Made by a program: the position numbers and the translations under genes. From positions 1,227,976 through 1,291,975 of the forward strand of contig JANPYM010000002.1 in the NCBI GenBank assembly GCA_025890175.1: a DNA stretch of 64,000 nucleotides, given 5' to 3'. The notes beneath the pieces are model-generated. The model saw only the letters and a list, made by a program, of their open reading frames with translations. It was not told the DNA's origin and did no database searches. Position 1 is the stretch's first letter; each line of letters begins with the position of its first letter. Shown here piece by piece: positions 25,103 through 38,398 of this stretch. Source of the stretch: Ciborinia camelliae. Its lineage: Eukaryota; Ascomycota; Leotiomycetes; Helotiales; Sclerotiniaceae.

Positions 25103-25371
25103 ATGGCGCCGGGCTGCAAATTCTCGAAGTCCGAGACCCCCCCCCAGAAGATTCTCCAGATAATTCTAAGAAACCCAAGGCATCAAAAGATGCATCTGCC
25201 AGCTCAAAGGGCAAAGAGCCCGAGGAGTACGCCGGATCACCGTGTCGTGTTTACACTGATGAGTCGCGGGTGCAGCATGGGGACCAGGCCAGCAATGGAG
25301 AAAATAGTGGCGAGAGGAAAACCGAAGTTCGGACTCCTTATGAAGGTCCCGCCTTTGATGAGAATTACTAA
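25103..25371 (+). pseudogene. Small hydrophilic protein with frame break in a C run
   Basis: ATG 25103 opens with MAPGCKFSKSETPP and reaches a run of nine C at 25137-25145. In the printed frame it continues as basic, unlikely sequence. In the next frame after the C run it reads EDSPDNSKKPKASKDASASS, then KGKEPEEYAGSPCRVYTDES and further polar sequence, ending GPAFDENY-stop at 25369-25371. One more C would give a single hydrophilic protein of 89 aa. It could be a sequencing error, a recent pseudogene or a contingency-like tract. The apparent 5'-UTR intron upstream supports a real gene. No family recognised. An intact gene in the population is possible. Confidence 0.5.
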
Positions 25372-28300
25372 TTGTCCAAGGGATGGGTGAAAGTTGACCG
25401 ATTGCATTGGCAGGCAGTGTCACTATTCATATGATGTGTTTTCAGTTGACAGATTTGACGGACTTGGACATCACAATACAGTCATGGCTTTCCCAAATAT
25501 CCATTCTCAAACCGTGATACCATGCAGGCCCTTTGATGACACAACGTAGCAATCCAAAGCCACAGAACCCATCAGCTCCCGGAATCAGCCACCAACCCAC
25601 ATGAAGTCGGACCACCGAATCGTCATAGTCATCGTAGTGGTATTCATATGGCGTTATTCCTCGTACCGCAAAATGACACTATTCATGCCAACCCTGTCCC
25701 GAGGGTACGGGTATAATATACTGTAGCTCGGCCATGGTAGGGCATGTGATCATGAGAGACTTGAGAATACATCGGTCCATGCAAATAAGATAAGCGAGTC
25801 GGTTGTATATGAATGTAGGATTGTTTTGTTAAAACTGTATGGGAGACTGTGTTGGATATGGTACGGTGTGAGAGGTTATTTTATATATGGGTGTAGTGTC
25901 CGAGATTGTCTCTGTTTCGGCTTGGCATGAAAGATTTGTGGTATAGAATTTGAGCTTATATTTCTAATATGATATGAAAGATAATCTGAAGCAAATTCTC
26001 AAATCACTCGATTCATTTTGAACGAAAAATACCTTCCACCATAAAGTCCCCCATCAACAATCCATCTAAGTAAAATCTCCTAACCAGAACAGCCCACAAG
26101 GTCCGATGTTAAGACTTCTGTGGTAAGACGTCAAGGCTAGAGATACAAGCTCTCTCTCACCAGAGGAAATATTTATTTCTTCATTATACCAGCTAGATAT
26201 CGAACCGCTGTACCAGACAGCCCTATTGATTACATCCCCGTAATCCTCAGTACTATAAAAGACACCATGCTGAACATACAGCCACCAAGTCGCCCAAAAA
26301 TGCATTGATAGCACAATACAATGTTCCCAATACCAAAACTCTCATCACCGATAAGTCCAACCTAGCTCCGTAGCCAAACTTGCCTACTTTCAACAGTATA
26401 TGATACACCTCCAAACGAGCCATCTGCCAATTCTCTCACTCAGTATAATTACAAAAATCACATCACGTCACTCCCGATATGTTACCGCCAATACACAGTG
26501 CGCACAGCTCAGCCAACGGTCATCTCTTCACTCCTCTTCTCATCCGCTCCAGCGTCTATCCCACATTGCTACAAGCAAATTCCGTGCACAGCACCGCACA
26601 GAACAGCACTTGCCAATGTGTAGCCCGAGTGTGGGCGTCTAGAGTCGACTTTCTTCACGGCGAAAGCTGGACGAGAAACGATGCAACATACAGATCCAGA
26701 TCGTGGGGTAGCGTGTACTGCGCAGCCCACGGAGTGTAAATGTCAGGACTTAAAAGAAGGAATGAAAGAATGTAGCAAGCGCCTGGATATGCCGAAAATA
26801 CCAATCAATGGTGAGTTGAAACTCTTCCTTGGGGTTGATACTTGACAGGCAATTATTATCGTAAAAACGAGCTGATGGGTTGAATCCTAACTTTTTCTCT
26901 TGTAGATCTTCAATTGATTGATCTCGATTCTCGCTCAACGATAGAGGAAATCATTTCCGAATTACAAAGCTGAAATCAAATCTATACTCATCCACAAAAG
27001 CTAAAATCTACAATGTCGGTCGCATTCATACTAATTGTACTATCCCACCGCTACTCCTTAACCCTTCGGCTCTAGTACCAGGTACCTACACTGTATAAGC
27101 GAAGCCATATCGAATTATAAATTACATATCAATATTGAGGCTGTTAGCTTTGCTGCTAAGTGGGTAGATATCGCCAGAAACCCATGTTTAGTGAAGGAAA
27201 AAGAAAAACCTTTTGGAATAAATTTCCCCATAGAGTTGTTACAATCCAAAACTAAGCAAAAAGCTGTACATAGCACCTAGTTCTAGTTGCGCATCGGAAG
27301 TTAGGTGTTGTAATTCCGTGATGAGTTGTTTAGACTCTAATAAGTGACAACGAGCTCAGTTGTGAGTTATGTCACCGTGCTATGGATCTATGGTGAGACT
27401 CGGACTTTTGTATGAGTGGCGGAATTCGGGGTTGTCGTAGATCCATCTCACATCAGCTGCTTTTCCGGAATTGAATCGTTTTCTCTGTAGCCAATGATCA
27501 AGCTGACGGTACCTACTCTAGACTCAACGTGTATTTCCTCGGCATCTTCAATCCAGCAAAACCTTTATGGAGAGGTTTTGCTGTACTGAAAGTGCAATTG
27601 GACTTCTGATTTTCATGACGAGAAAGGACATGGATGTTTCCTTTCTCATGAGTCTCATCGATGAAATCAAAAAGCAAAACATATGAAAATTTACTCAATC
27701 TAAAGCAACTAAGAGAATCGGCGGTATGGATTCGGTCCCCGTGAATCACAGTGGAGCGACTTCAACTTATGCTGATCAAGTTCTAGGGACAAAAGGCCTA
27801 TGATTTGTAGATCATTAGGCTGTTAACGCTATCGGGATACTCTAGGCGGTGTACAGATTTGTACGGTGTATAATCGTAACATGCAGAAGCATCACGGTTC
27901 ACGATTCACGAGTCGTTGAATCGTTCGCATCAGCGAGGGATATGATATATGGCTTGATGCGAGCCGCCTCACGCGACGTAAAGCGAGCGTCCTAGAAGAA
28001 AAGAAGTTCTTTCAATATTCAAGACCCACGTGGATATTTCGAGACCAAACGCGACTAATTGCTAGTCAGGGCCGCATTTTAAAACAAAGCTCAGAACGGA
28101 AGCCGCATTGCGGTAATGCTTCCTATACAAAAACGTTTAGGAATATGGATGTCCCCTTCATTTGCAAATCTTCAGGATACGAGTAGCGAGCAAGGCATAT
28201 TGCCGGTGAGACATGAACTTAAAATCGAGATACCCAAGGATTATCCCAGCTTTGGAAACAGAGCATACATTAGAAGCACCAATGGTGCATAAGTGGGATA

Positions 28301-29723
28301 GGTGGCCTTGTGGAGCGAAACAAGCATAAGGAGCATCAACTGGGCCATAATAATCTACCAAGAAAGGAATTTTGATGTATGAACTGTTCAGCAGAAGACG
28401 GGAGGAAATGGTACATGCCACAAACTGGCAAAAGCTCTTCGGCTGCGGGAGACGAGCCTAGGTGATAACATCTTCCCGCCCATTAGTTCCCATGCTAAAT
28501 GCATTGATGTAACTATAGGTAAGGATGAGTAGGACAACTTTGTGTCATGCCACGAGGTATAATGACGCTAGAATGGAAATCCTACCTTCGAAGATGATGC
28601 AGATTATCAAAATAGCATCATACCTAAGCCAAAGACGGTGTTTTCGGCACGGTTGATGAACTTGATGTACGTTAATCGCTGTCTACTTCGGCGCAGCAAG
28701 TTCAGCCCCCATAATTGCTTTTTTTCCTGTTCTGTTCCTCAAGAGAATCTAGTACAGTAACAGTAATACGGTATCTACTATGTACCGTATGAAATAAAGT
28801 TCTTGCGACGCATTGGCCACGTCGTATGGTCTTTTCCATTTTGTGCCCTGGCATGCAGGATCGTAACGACCCAACAAGACATGTGTATCCGAAAATGCCT
28901 CAGGGCTATAGCGAGATTAACCTATACAAGGCAAGAATAATGACATGATTAGCCATTGCTGCATGAAAATCAAAGAAATTAAGAGTATACTAGAGTTACG
29001 TTGCATAACGCGCGGAACAGTTTCTTAATGGTCCAACGTCCTATCTAACGATTGTACGATTGTACGACTATTCAAAACCGAGAAGGAAATTAAGTTGAGC
29101 ATGTGATGAGAAGGTATGTAATGCAACATCAGCTAATCGAAACTTCCTATGGATTCCGGAACAATGATTGAAGCCCTTCGAATGAGGGTCCCGCTCGCGG
29201 TCCTCTACTTCAAGCAACTTGGTTCCTTGGCTTGTTAAACAACTTAACCTGTTTGAAGTGGGTTCTCTCATCATGTTCCAGTCGGTCTGGCCGATTTCTG
29301 ATCGGTTGCTTTCTTCGCTTTGCTTTGCTTTGCTTTGAATCGAAGTTACATCTTACATGATGATAATTCTCAAGTCCATAAAGAGTCAAGACCCATACCT
29401 AGACTAGGTAAGATCCGAGGTGTCCGATATGAGGGTGAAACATTCATGTCCTTGTTCTAGAAGGTTTTAATGAAGCTTCTAGCGTCTTGGTATCACGGCT
29501 AATGTTGGCCCAGTAATAATGTACATATTATTCAAAATCAGTATACTGGCTGTGAAAAGATTATTATGCTGAGCCTGTGAGTCGTGACTCGTGACGGTAT
29601 ATCCTTGAGACGGGATGAGTTCTCAATCTTTTATTCCTGGTCAAATTGTAACTATGATATGCTGGGAAGTCGTAATATTCCGTTTCTGGAACGGCAGCGG
29701 TTAACGACGAGGAAACTAGGAAC

Positions 29724-29760
29724 TTTCCCACGCTTTCCCACGCTTTCCCACGCTTTCCCC
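29724..29760. repeat. 10-base minisatellite (TTTCCCACGC)
   Basis: Three full copies and a partial fourth, read directly; no gene nearby. Confidence 0.85.
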
Positions 29761-32700
29761 AACATCATGAGCTCTTGAACATGCAGTCCATCAGGCTGCC
29801 ATTTGAAAAAAGTTACAAAACAGGATAGGAACATGTATCATAGAATAAGGGAAAACCAATGTACTGTTTGTTATTGTATTGGTAGACAATTTGATATGTA
29901 CCTTCATACATCTAATTCTTTTTTTTTAAATGAATGAAAACCTTGAAAGACTTCGACTTCTCCGAAGGATTGACTATTGTTTTCGGATATCTCAGATTCT
30001 CTACAGTCTAACAAACAAGTGGAGCATTTGTAGACTTGTAACCTGTAGTCTGTACTCCGTAGTAGACTTGAGATGTAGTAGAGACTGTAGAGTGTCTCCG
30101 GTAGTAGAACAAGTCTGTCTTGTCTGGCAGAGACAACGCATGGATAAGAAAGTGACCCGACCTTTGGTCCAACGAATCCAATGCCATGGCCTCTGATAAT
30201 ATGGAAATTAGGTTTGACGAGTTGACAGGGTTTGCACGTTTTAATGACAATAAGAAACATGGGCTCCATCATGGGTGGGAATAATGAAGCAAGCGCCTTG
30301 GAAAGCTGGGAAGCTAGGAAGGTGGGAAGCTACCTGGGAAGCTACCTAGGAAGCTAGGAGGACGGTGGGGTCTTTGGTCTTTGCAGCAAAGGATTTAAAA
30401 GCTGTGATACTCATATGTCCTAAGCACAAACTTATCCAATGTGACTATCTATGCGAGATGTTTTCCGGGGGTAGTGACTAGTAATGAATTATGGAATTAC
30501 CCTTTGTCCGAGCTCCCGGTGGCAATTGCCAATAGGACCTAGGTAGAATACTACTAGAATTGGACTGACAGACCAGCAGGGAAGAGAAGAAGAAAAGAGA
30601 GAAGGACGGAGCGGAGCAAACAGGGGAAGCGGGCTGCTGCGGAGTTAGAGACTTTTAGAGTGCCCATTTTGTTTTTTTGATCAGGGAGAGCCCAGAGAAG
30701 TTTTGCTGTCTATCTTTGAAGTTTGGGCACATCTTGATACTTGCGTTGGTAAATACACTGGTAGACTGGTGGACTGGTAGTCTCGTACAGATATAAATTA
30801 TACGATAAAAAATTACTATTAATAATATCCATATTGATTATTATTATTCGAAAGGGGAATCGTTCGGTCCTCGACATGAAAAGAATGTCTTAAAACCCTT
30901 CTAGAAGTTTTCGATAAGCTAGCGGGCATGTCTGTACCAGCAATAACGACTGGTACGAGTAAGCGAAATGGCAGTGGCTACTTCTATTACGTATTCACTC
31001 CCTGCAATATGAATGTTTTTTTACCAACAGTTTGGATATCATTGAAAGGAGGCTCATAACCATTTATACCTATATGCCACCAGTTTCCTTGTGCCTATGA
31101 TGATACCATAACATCTCTCATTCCATCACATAGACACCTTTAAATCCTTCATTGCCCCCTCAGACCAGCAGGTCTCTTTCAAGTTATTAACCTTTACCCT
31201 ACAATGTATATGTCTGAAGGAGTGTACCCTTTAACTGCTGCATAATCTTCATCCAATCGCTAGTGATCCTCAGATCCTTTCAAGATATAAGCAATTTCGA
31301 CCCTGGATGCAAAACAAGAAACGTCCTATACATCCAACGAAACATGCCGCCTAAGTGAACTTTCCTAGGGTTTCGAGGTTTCTTAGCCACTCAATATTTT
31401 GAAGGCGCCCACTTGTACAGACTACCGTGCAAGGAATACTCTATCATCTCCGGATCGGCTCTACGTTGTGTCTAAGTAAAGAATAGTCACGAGATCGGTA
31501 TTTGAGCGTCGTGCTCAAGATTTTCCGGATCCTCTCCCGCTCAGGGGCAAGTAGTCCCTCCCCTGGTACTATTCTATACCGCCTCCTAGTTCCCAAATCG
31601 CTGCCCTTCTTGTTACTCGCCCGAGCCGCCCCACGTGTCTCGCATTGGGCCGAGGATCGTGATTGCTTTTCATTGTCTCAAAGTCTAAAAGTCTATTGAA
31701 GAATCGTTAACACATTATTCCGCAAGTTCTACGATCCGAGATTGTAAGTGCATCTCTGCTATATTATTATCTGTTAACAAGTCATGGTATCGTACAGATC
31801 CCGTTCTTAGTTGAGTACGACAATGGCACTTAAAGATATGCAAGGTCACTGTTCACAAGGCGGTTAGTATACAAATCATCTAGGGAAAACCTAAATTAAG
31901 TTACCCGTGAAAAGCAACGCAGCCAGGCACAGGCACAGGCACATTGTGGCTTGGCTTTTAAGAGTTTTAGCAAGATTAGCTCCATCTATCAATAATTACC
32001 ATTTTCGGACTCGCCAAACTTAATGACGGTGTAGGGTACGTATCTACTATCGAGTATCGAGTATCGAGTATCAAGAGACTTAAGATTTGCCAGGGTGTAA
32101 CTGCTCAGGAGATGGGCTCAGATGGCTGATGTTTCCAATAGGTTCAATACGGGGTAAATGGTCTAGTGCGGCAACGTACCTTACCACTTGTAAGTTGTAA
32201 GTTGTATGTAACTCACGCTCCTTGACTTAAACCTGTCACAGCGTAGCCCTTGTAAGGTCGCAAAACGTGCAATTCGCAAGCAAATATGATTAACGCGATG
32301 GTCAGACGGGTCACGGTTTAGAGACATTCTAGAAAGCTAGGGTACGAAATACAGGTAGGGAGTAGGTAGCATGTAGCGTGGGGCACCGTTAATTGAGGGA
32401 GCATGAATGGAAATGGGCCCCCCTATGGTCCATGACTCCTTGGTCACGACTCTCACTACTAGATCACCATTCATCGTGAAGATGGATAGTAGTAGTGGAT
32501 GGTGGATATGGACATTTGTAAACAAAGTTAATTTACCACAATTGAAAAATATGGCATAAAAGCGACAAGAGTTCGGAATGGTCATGATACTGTACCGGTG
32601 TTGGCATTATCCTGTCAAGCTTACCTTGGGTCCACCGTAAATGGTTCTGAGTAAAAGTATAATATGGAAGTGGCATGAAGCTGTGGCAATTAACAAACAA

Positions 32701-33689
32701 CACCCACAGTCGGACGGCGTACTCGTATCATGGTATGAAGTGTCAGGCAGAGTTATAGTTGATATATGCCCCAGATATTAGCCCCTTAGAGTACCTGTAG
32801 GGTGAGTGGCAGACTACGAATATGTGTTATACAGCCCTTTTACTGGTGTCTGCGTCAACAAGGACTGTCAAGGGAGAAGCCATTCATCTTGGAGAGATCG
32901 CGGTGACAGGATCTAGAGGGTTGAGTCTAGCTCGACAAGGGTAGCTAGGGAGATCTTGGACACTTTAGAGAGTAACTCATAAACCTTCATCTAGCCAAGT
33001 GTATGTAGATAGGTACAGTACATACATTTACATAGATGAAAAGAAAGTGGATGAGGAGTGGATTGAGAAAGCGGAGGTTGATCGGCAGACTTTACGAAGC
33101 ATGTAAGCCATCCATCAGATTCACAGTAGTGTCAGACACAGACACATCTTCTTTTCTATCCATTTATGCATTTGCCTTTGCTCATATGATGGATGAGTCT
33201 GACTCTGACCATGATGCCATATAATATTGAGATGTATGCCCAATGCAATGGCCAATCTGCTAATCTGATAATCTACCAATCTCCCCTTCCCAAATGCCAA
33301 TGTCCTATCCTCTGATTCCTCTCCCATCTCCCATCTCCCACCTCCCATGTCTCATCTCCCATCCCATCTCCCATTATTTCCCTTGTCTTCCCTCTCCCTT
33401 GTCTTCCCAGGACCCAATCCCCCTACTAAAGTTCTGACCACCCACCCTGTTTTTAAGCTTTAGCGATTTTTTTGTTGTGCCAGGCTCCCAGCGAACCAGG
33501 GTCTTAGGTCCCCACGAAGAAGCCTGTAAACCTTAACATGCCCTGTAAATTGAAAGCATCGACACCCACTATTGCCGAATAGAAGGTCAAGAGAAGGATT
33601 CGAACCCTTTTTCTTTGCTTCTAGTTCATTTTTGTCCCATTTCCCCCCTCACCCCCCTCTCGACCCGAATATCTTCTTCAATTATCTGT

Positions 33690-33722
33690 AACCATACAGC
33701 CATACAGCCATACAGCCATACG
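33690..33722. repeat. 8-base tandem repeat (CCATACAG)
   Basis: Three full copies and one partial copy inside the gene-poor region. Confidence 0.85.
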
Positions 33723-35806
33723 ACCCTCCATCCCTCCATCCCTCTTTTACTTCCTGGTCTTCTCAATAATTCCGCATTCCTTGTCATTTCTCCTAGATAG
33801 TAGATACCTAGTATCCCACGCTTCTTAAAACGTCCATCTATCATTCTACGCCTTACATAGGCACCAAACACTAAAACCCTAAAAAAAAACATCTGTGAGT
33901 GAAGCGCCTTCTTTTTCACGATATGTACAAGAATACACGCACCTTCTCTTATTCCTGAACTCTCCCTTCTTTCCCCAATAGCAAACTCTGCGCTTTGATA
34001 TCTTGGTTTGAGATTCGTTGTTTCTAATTGAAGAACATCAACAGAACATTTTATCTTGATTGTGGAATATTACGAATTACATATTTAGCATCTTTAAATC
34101 CATATCGGCGCATTATCAATCATCAAAAAAGTACCTGCCGCATTGTATCCCGAGCTTCTAGTTCAGCCCAGAAGCAGCCTCCATCTAGAGATCTCTTCTC
34201 CGCCCTGCAGCAATCGCATGGTTCCTTCCGAGGCATCTTAATAACCTTCGTGTCACCTTGAAAACTACAAACTCCAAACTTCGCTCGACGTCGGTTCATC
34301 AATCTTGAAAGATCAGATTACAATCTCAATGTAAGTTTGCACATCCCTACCCATCATATGCAATGTCGGGAAAATAGTCACTAACATTGGATGAGATACT
34401 AGTCAATCTAAATATTGATTTGAGGTGCTCGAATCTCTCACAGAATCAATTTCTCTCTAGGACGCGCCACAAACAGATAATACAAACATAATCTACAAAC
34501 AAACACCCGGGAAGATAAATCTTTGCGACAACGACGCGCATACTTTGAGTTAAGATCCTGAACCTCTACAGACAATCTCGAGTCTCAAGTACATATCCAT
34601 ACAAAGAGCAGAGGGGTTTATAGGTACTATTGGACGTCGGATCACTTTCTCTTGAGAGAACCAGTTTGCAGATTCACCAAATTTCATACAAGGCAATCTC
34701 GATAGCCAAGTCTGGAAACCGGACACTTCAAAGGCTCTTCTCTCATCACATATCATATTGGCCACTGATCCGAGATATCATCTCACTCATCAGACGAACC
34801 TTTGGCTCGTGCTTCAGACACTGCAGTATCCCGAACCAACATCAGTCAAAAGAGATTCAGACATTCAAGTTCTGGGAATCATCACCCATACCGGCAGTGT
34901 TTGTACAGTACATCCCTGACAGGAACACGTATTCGAATACCGGTCACCTTTGAAGATTATTCACCTGAAGCAAAATAAACCCAAAAAAGACTCGATCAGG
35001 TTTCCCCAATTGGAAATCCATAGGTATTCTTCTGATTCGAGAGGCATAAAAAGAATCATCCATTTTAGCCGGCTGTAAGGTTTGTTGCCCGTGCGTTGTG
35101 GCATTCCCGCATCCCCCGCTACCCAGATTGGCGGATACATCGAAACTGAACGTGGAAAATTGTTCGCAGCCATTTTTTTTTTTGAAGCCATACAGTGACC
35201 CAGTCATCAACAAGGTAAGCTTGCTCGGATATTTACATATTACATATTTACATACCACCTACACACATACATACTTGATCCACTCATCCACTCTCTTGTT
35301 AACTCCCAGCTATATTATTTTATTCCTACAAATTTGGAGATCTAGCGGTGTGCACCGTGCTGTTGATGCCAGCACTACACACAGGCTACAGCACTTCTTA
35401 CTCCATAACACTTTGCTAATATTCACCCACTATAGTCTTTTATAAAGAGAGAAAAGAGGCGAAGGCCCCAGAAGAAAACTTAACATACGGTCACTTTACG
35501 GTCACTTCAATTTTTTTTGGTTGAGGAAAAATCTGACAATCACGGTAAATCACGTTATTAATTCACTACGGCCCAATCTTACAACTAGGTTGTATTTTTA
35601 AATAATTTATATTCTCGCATACAACCCAACCTACAACCTAAAGCCTCCCGAACACTGGTTCCCGAGACATAAAGCAACCTTCGAGACACCGCACCAAATT
35701 CCTAAACTTGGTACGAACGCTTGATCCAAGCGTCCATCACCTCCTATAATCCCTTCTATTCCTCTTTACTCCATCTTCCTACCCAAGGGGGGAAAATCAT
35801 TTCATC

Positions 35807-37270
35807 ATGGATATCAAAGAGATCGTTAATTCCAAAGGTGTCAAAGGAGCTGCTGCAGCAGCGGCGGCATCAGCAAGTGGTCAGGCTCAAGACTTGCACT
35901 TACTGCAATCCATATCACAAGCCAATAGCCTTCGTATGTCTGATGCTGGTTCCGACAGAGGTACTTCTCCTCATGGTTCTGAACATTCTCAATATTCTAC
36001 TCCCCGAATGGGTATGAATGGAATGAACGGAGCACCAAATGGCATGCGTTATCCTTCACCTCCTAGTATGCAAGGCTCGATGCCAATGATGCAACAACCT
36101 TATCGTCCTGATGTTACGTTTGATAATGGTATGATGCCCACACAACAGCAAGATAACACTCGTCAACGACAACCTGGCGATGTTACTGTTACAAAAGCTT
36201 TCCCTTGTAGCACTTGTGGTAAAGGATTCGCCCGCCGAAGTGACCTTGCAAGACATGGTGAGTTTCTTTAATAACTCTAATTGAGAATCAAATACTAATT
36301 GTTCCCTTCAGAACGTATTCATAGTGGAGTCAGACCTCATGTCTGTGATTATCCGGGATGCGGTAAGCAGTTCATTCAAAGATCTGCTTTAACGGTTCAC
36401 CTTCGGGTTCACACTGGTGAAAAGCCTCATACTTGCGAACGATGTGCAAAGGTAAGCGTTACTATGCATAGTATAGTATTGATAAGTCGTACTAACTTCA
36501 AGTAGCCCTTTAGTGATTCCAGCTCTCTTGCAAGACATCGCCGAATTCATTCTGGAAAGCGCCCATACAAGTGTCCATATGCTGATTGTCAAAAGACTTT
36601 CACGAGACGAACCACCTTGACACGTCATCAAAACCACCATACTGGCACTGTCGAAGAGGCTGCTGCTGCAACTGCTGCTGCTCTTGCTACTAGACCTGGT
36701 AACAACCGACCCAGTAGACAACGTTCTGATGGAGAGTCATATTCAAACAATGGATCTCCAATGTCAACACCTTCACCCGGCCGACATCTTTCTGCTTCTC
36801 CAAGTTCTGACATGGCACCAATGAATGCTATGCAGCGACACCCTGGTGATTATGGTTACATGAACAACAGCTCTTTACCCGGACATCTTCGAGGTGATTA
36901 TGGTGTACCAAACCAGCCACCACCAGTGTCTACCACTTTCACAAATGGCATGCAGCGACCTACCTCCCATCCAACCGGTTATGGCCCACCCAATATTCTA
37001 GAGCCTCCTGCCAATATGGAACAGCGACAACCAGGTAGTGCAAATGGCAGTCCACACATGACCAACATGGGCTGGCAGTCACCCTCTCAAATGGCATCCC
37101 CATCTCACAACAACAACTACGTCTATCCAGATCCAGATCCATATGGCTCTGGTGCTGCAATGGGCCAGATGTATTATCCAAACTCAAATATGAGACGACC
37201 ACAGAGCACGGAGCCAGAACAATATGATATGAAACCAAGAATGAATGAGATGTGGGCTGCAGCGCAATGA
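35807..37270 (+). CDS. C2H2 zinc-finger transcription factor, four fingers
   Basis: Nuclear DNA-binding regulator. Three exons: 35807-36257, 36312-36451 and 36506-37270; 451 aa, all junctions in frame, with a CTAAC branch site in the second intron. N-terminus: Ala-run and Met/Gly/Pro/Gln-rich disorder. Fingers: 1, C134/C137/H150/H154 ([17 protein letters not shown]); 2, C162/C167/H180/H184; 3, C192/C195/H208/H212; 4, C220/C225/H238/H242. Fingers 2 and 4 have four residues between the cysteines, and TGEKP-type linkers (HSGVRP, HTGEKP, HSGKRP) separate the fingers. The C-terminus is Pro/Asn/Met/Gln-rich, likely an activation region. Introns fall between fingers 1/2 and inside finger 3. I do not recognise a named orthologue. 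A long spliced 5' leader over 34-35.8 kb is likely and could carry regulation. Confidence 0.93.
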
Positions 37271-38398
37271 TGATGGATCATATTGTCCAGACCTTCTTTT
37301 CTACGCCTCAAAATATTCTCTGGTTTTCATAGTGCAATGAATTTCTTCATGAACTGTGTTTGATACCCTGTACACATCACGCCTCGTTCTTTCTTTTCTT
37401 TCTGATCGTTCACTTCCATGTTCGACGGTATTGCATGCTATCAAAAGGCTTTGTTATCTCGTTATTGGCGTTTTGAGATTCTATTGCAATCTTGTGCTTT
37501 TGTAGGTGGTATTCTGACGGCGCGAAACAAGGAATCTCTAGACATCATGAATCAAACGGCCTGGCTTTTTGGCTGAGCAAACTGCGGGGTTATGGATCAT
37601 GACGATGATCATGGATGGCATTGGTCTCTCTTATCTCTGGCATACTTTACTCCTGGTATCAAGCTTCACTGCATCAAAATCTATCTTTTGGTTTGCTCAC
37701 TCTTAAGACGGGCTGCTCCTTTTGATAGGTATAAAATGCATGCATTTGTTAGCTTGCTTATATGATAATTGGGAGGAGGAGATCAATTTCCATACTTCTT
37801 ACTTCACTGTAAAAAAGTAATCTAGGGATTGGCTGGTCTGGTTTGGGAGGCGAACAAATTGATGGGTGGCTTGCTAGGTGGCTGCGGTTCCACTGCATTT
37901 GCTGGTGCCAGTATCATGTGTAGAATTGCCATTAATGAAAAAATTAAAATTAAAATGATTTTGTGATTTTATTTCATTTTGTGACTGAGATACTTGTGTA
38001 TTTGAGTTATAGGGGAAAGTTTATCAATCTTTACATTGACATTGACTCCACTACACCGGCCAAATCCATTGCTTGAAGAGCTCGATTTTGGACAATGTCT
38101 AGTGCACAAAGTAGTGAGTGAGTTGTAAGAGAAGACATGCGGAACGTTTGAAGACGAAGTTTATTCCAATGTTGAGATTTTGCCTTTCCTTGCGGCGATT
38201 GAATCTAGTATACCCAAGCCCATATAGAACTACAAGTAAGGACCATTTGAACTCCTTGTCATCCATCTAGTAAATTTATCATCTCTGTTTTGCCTCCTCT
38301 GCTTATCTACCATCCCTCTTCCCACCCACGGGCTACTTTCCTCACCGCTAACCAGCCAGTGATATATTTCTCCCTCGAATAGAAAATGCCTCTTGGAT
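37271..38398. other. Convergent intergenic region
   Basis: 3' flanks of the C2H2 gene and RIB3. AT-rich near 37930-37990; no gene supported. Confidence 0.6.

Larger units (their letters stand above)
25372..35806. other. Gene-poor region (10.4 kb)
   Basis: No frame longer than about 125 codons, and none with a recognisable domain. Small tandem repeats are present: GCTTT x4 (about 29316-29337), a 10-base TTTCCCACGC unit x3.7 (about 29724-29760), GGGAAGCTACCT-like units (30300-30360) and an 8-base CCATACAG unit x3.75 (about 33690-33722). From about 33,950 onward the sequence looks like promoter and long 5' leader of the C2H2 gene, with donor-like GTAAGT at 34331 and GTAAGC at 35215. Base composition is not strongly AT-rich, so this is not an obvious RIP block. 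Confidence 0.5.

Noticed and set aside
28158..28421. 87-codon minus frame in the gene desert
   Set aside because: No motif, no splice partners, no neighbouring coding sequence.
33580..33610. tRNA-like box (GGATTCGAACCC, reads as a T-arm on the minus strand)
   Set aside because: No matching acceptor stem, D-arm or anticodon arm could be folded from the flanks on the minus strand.
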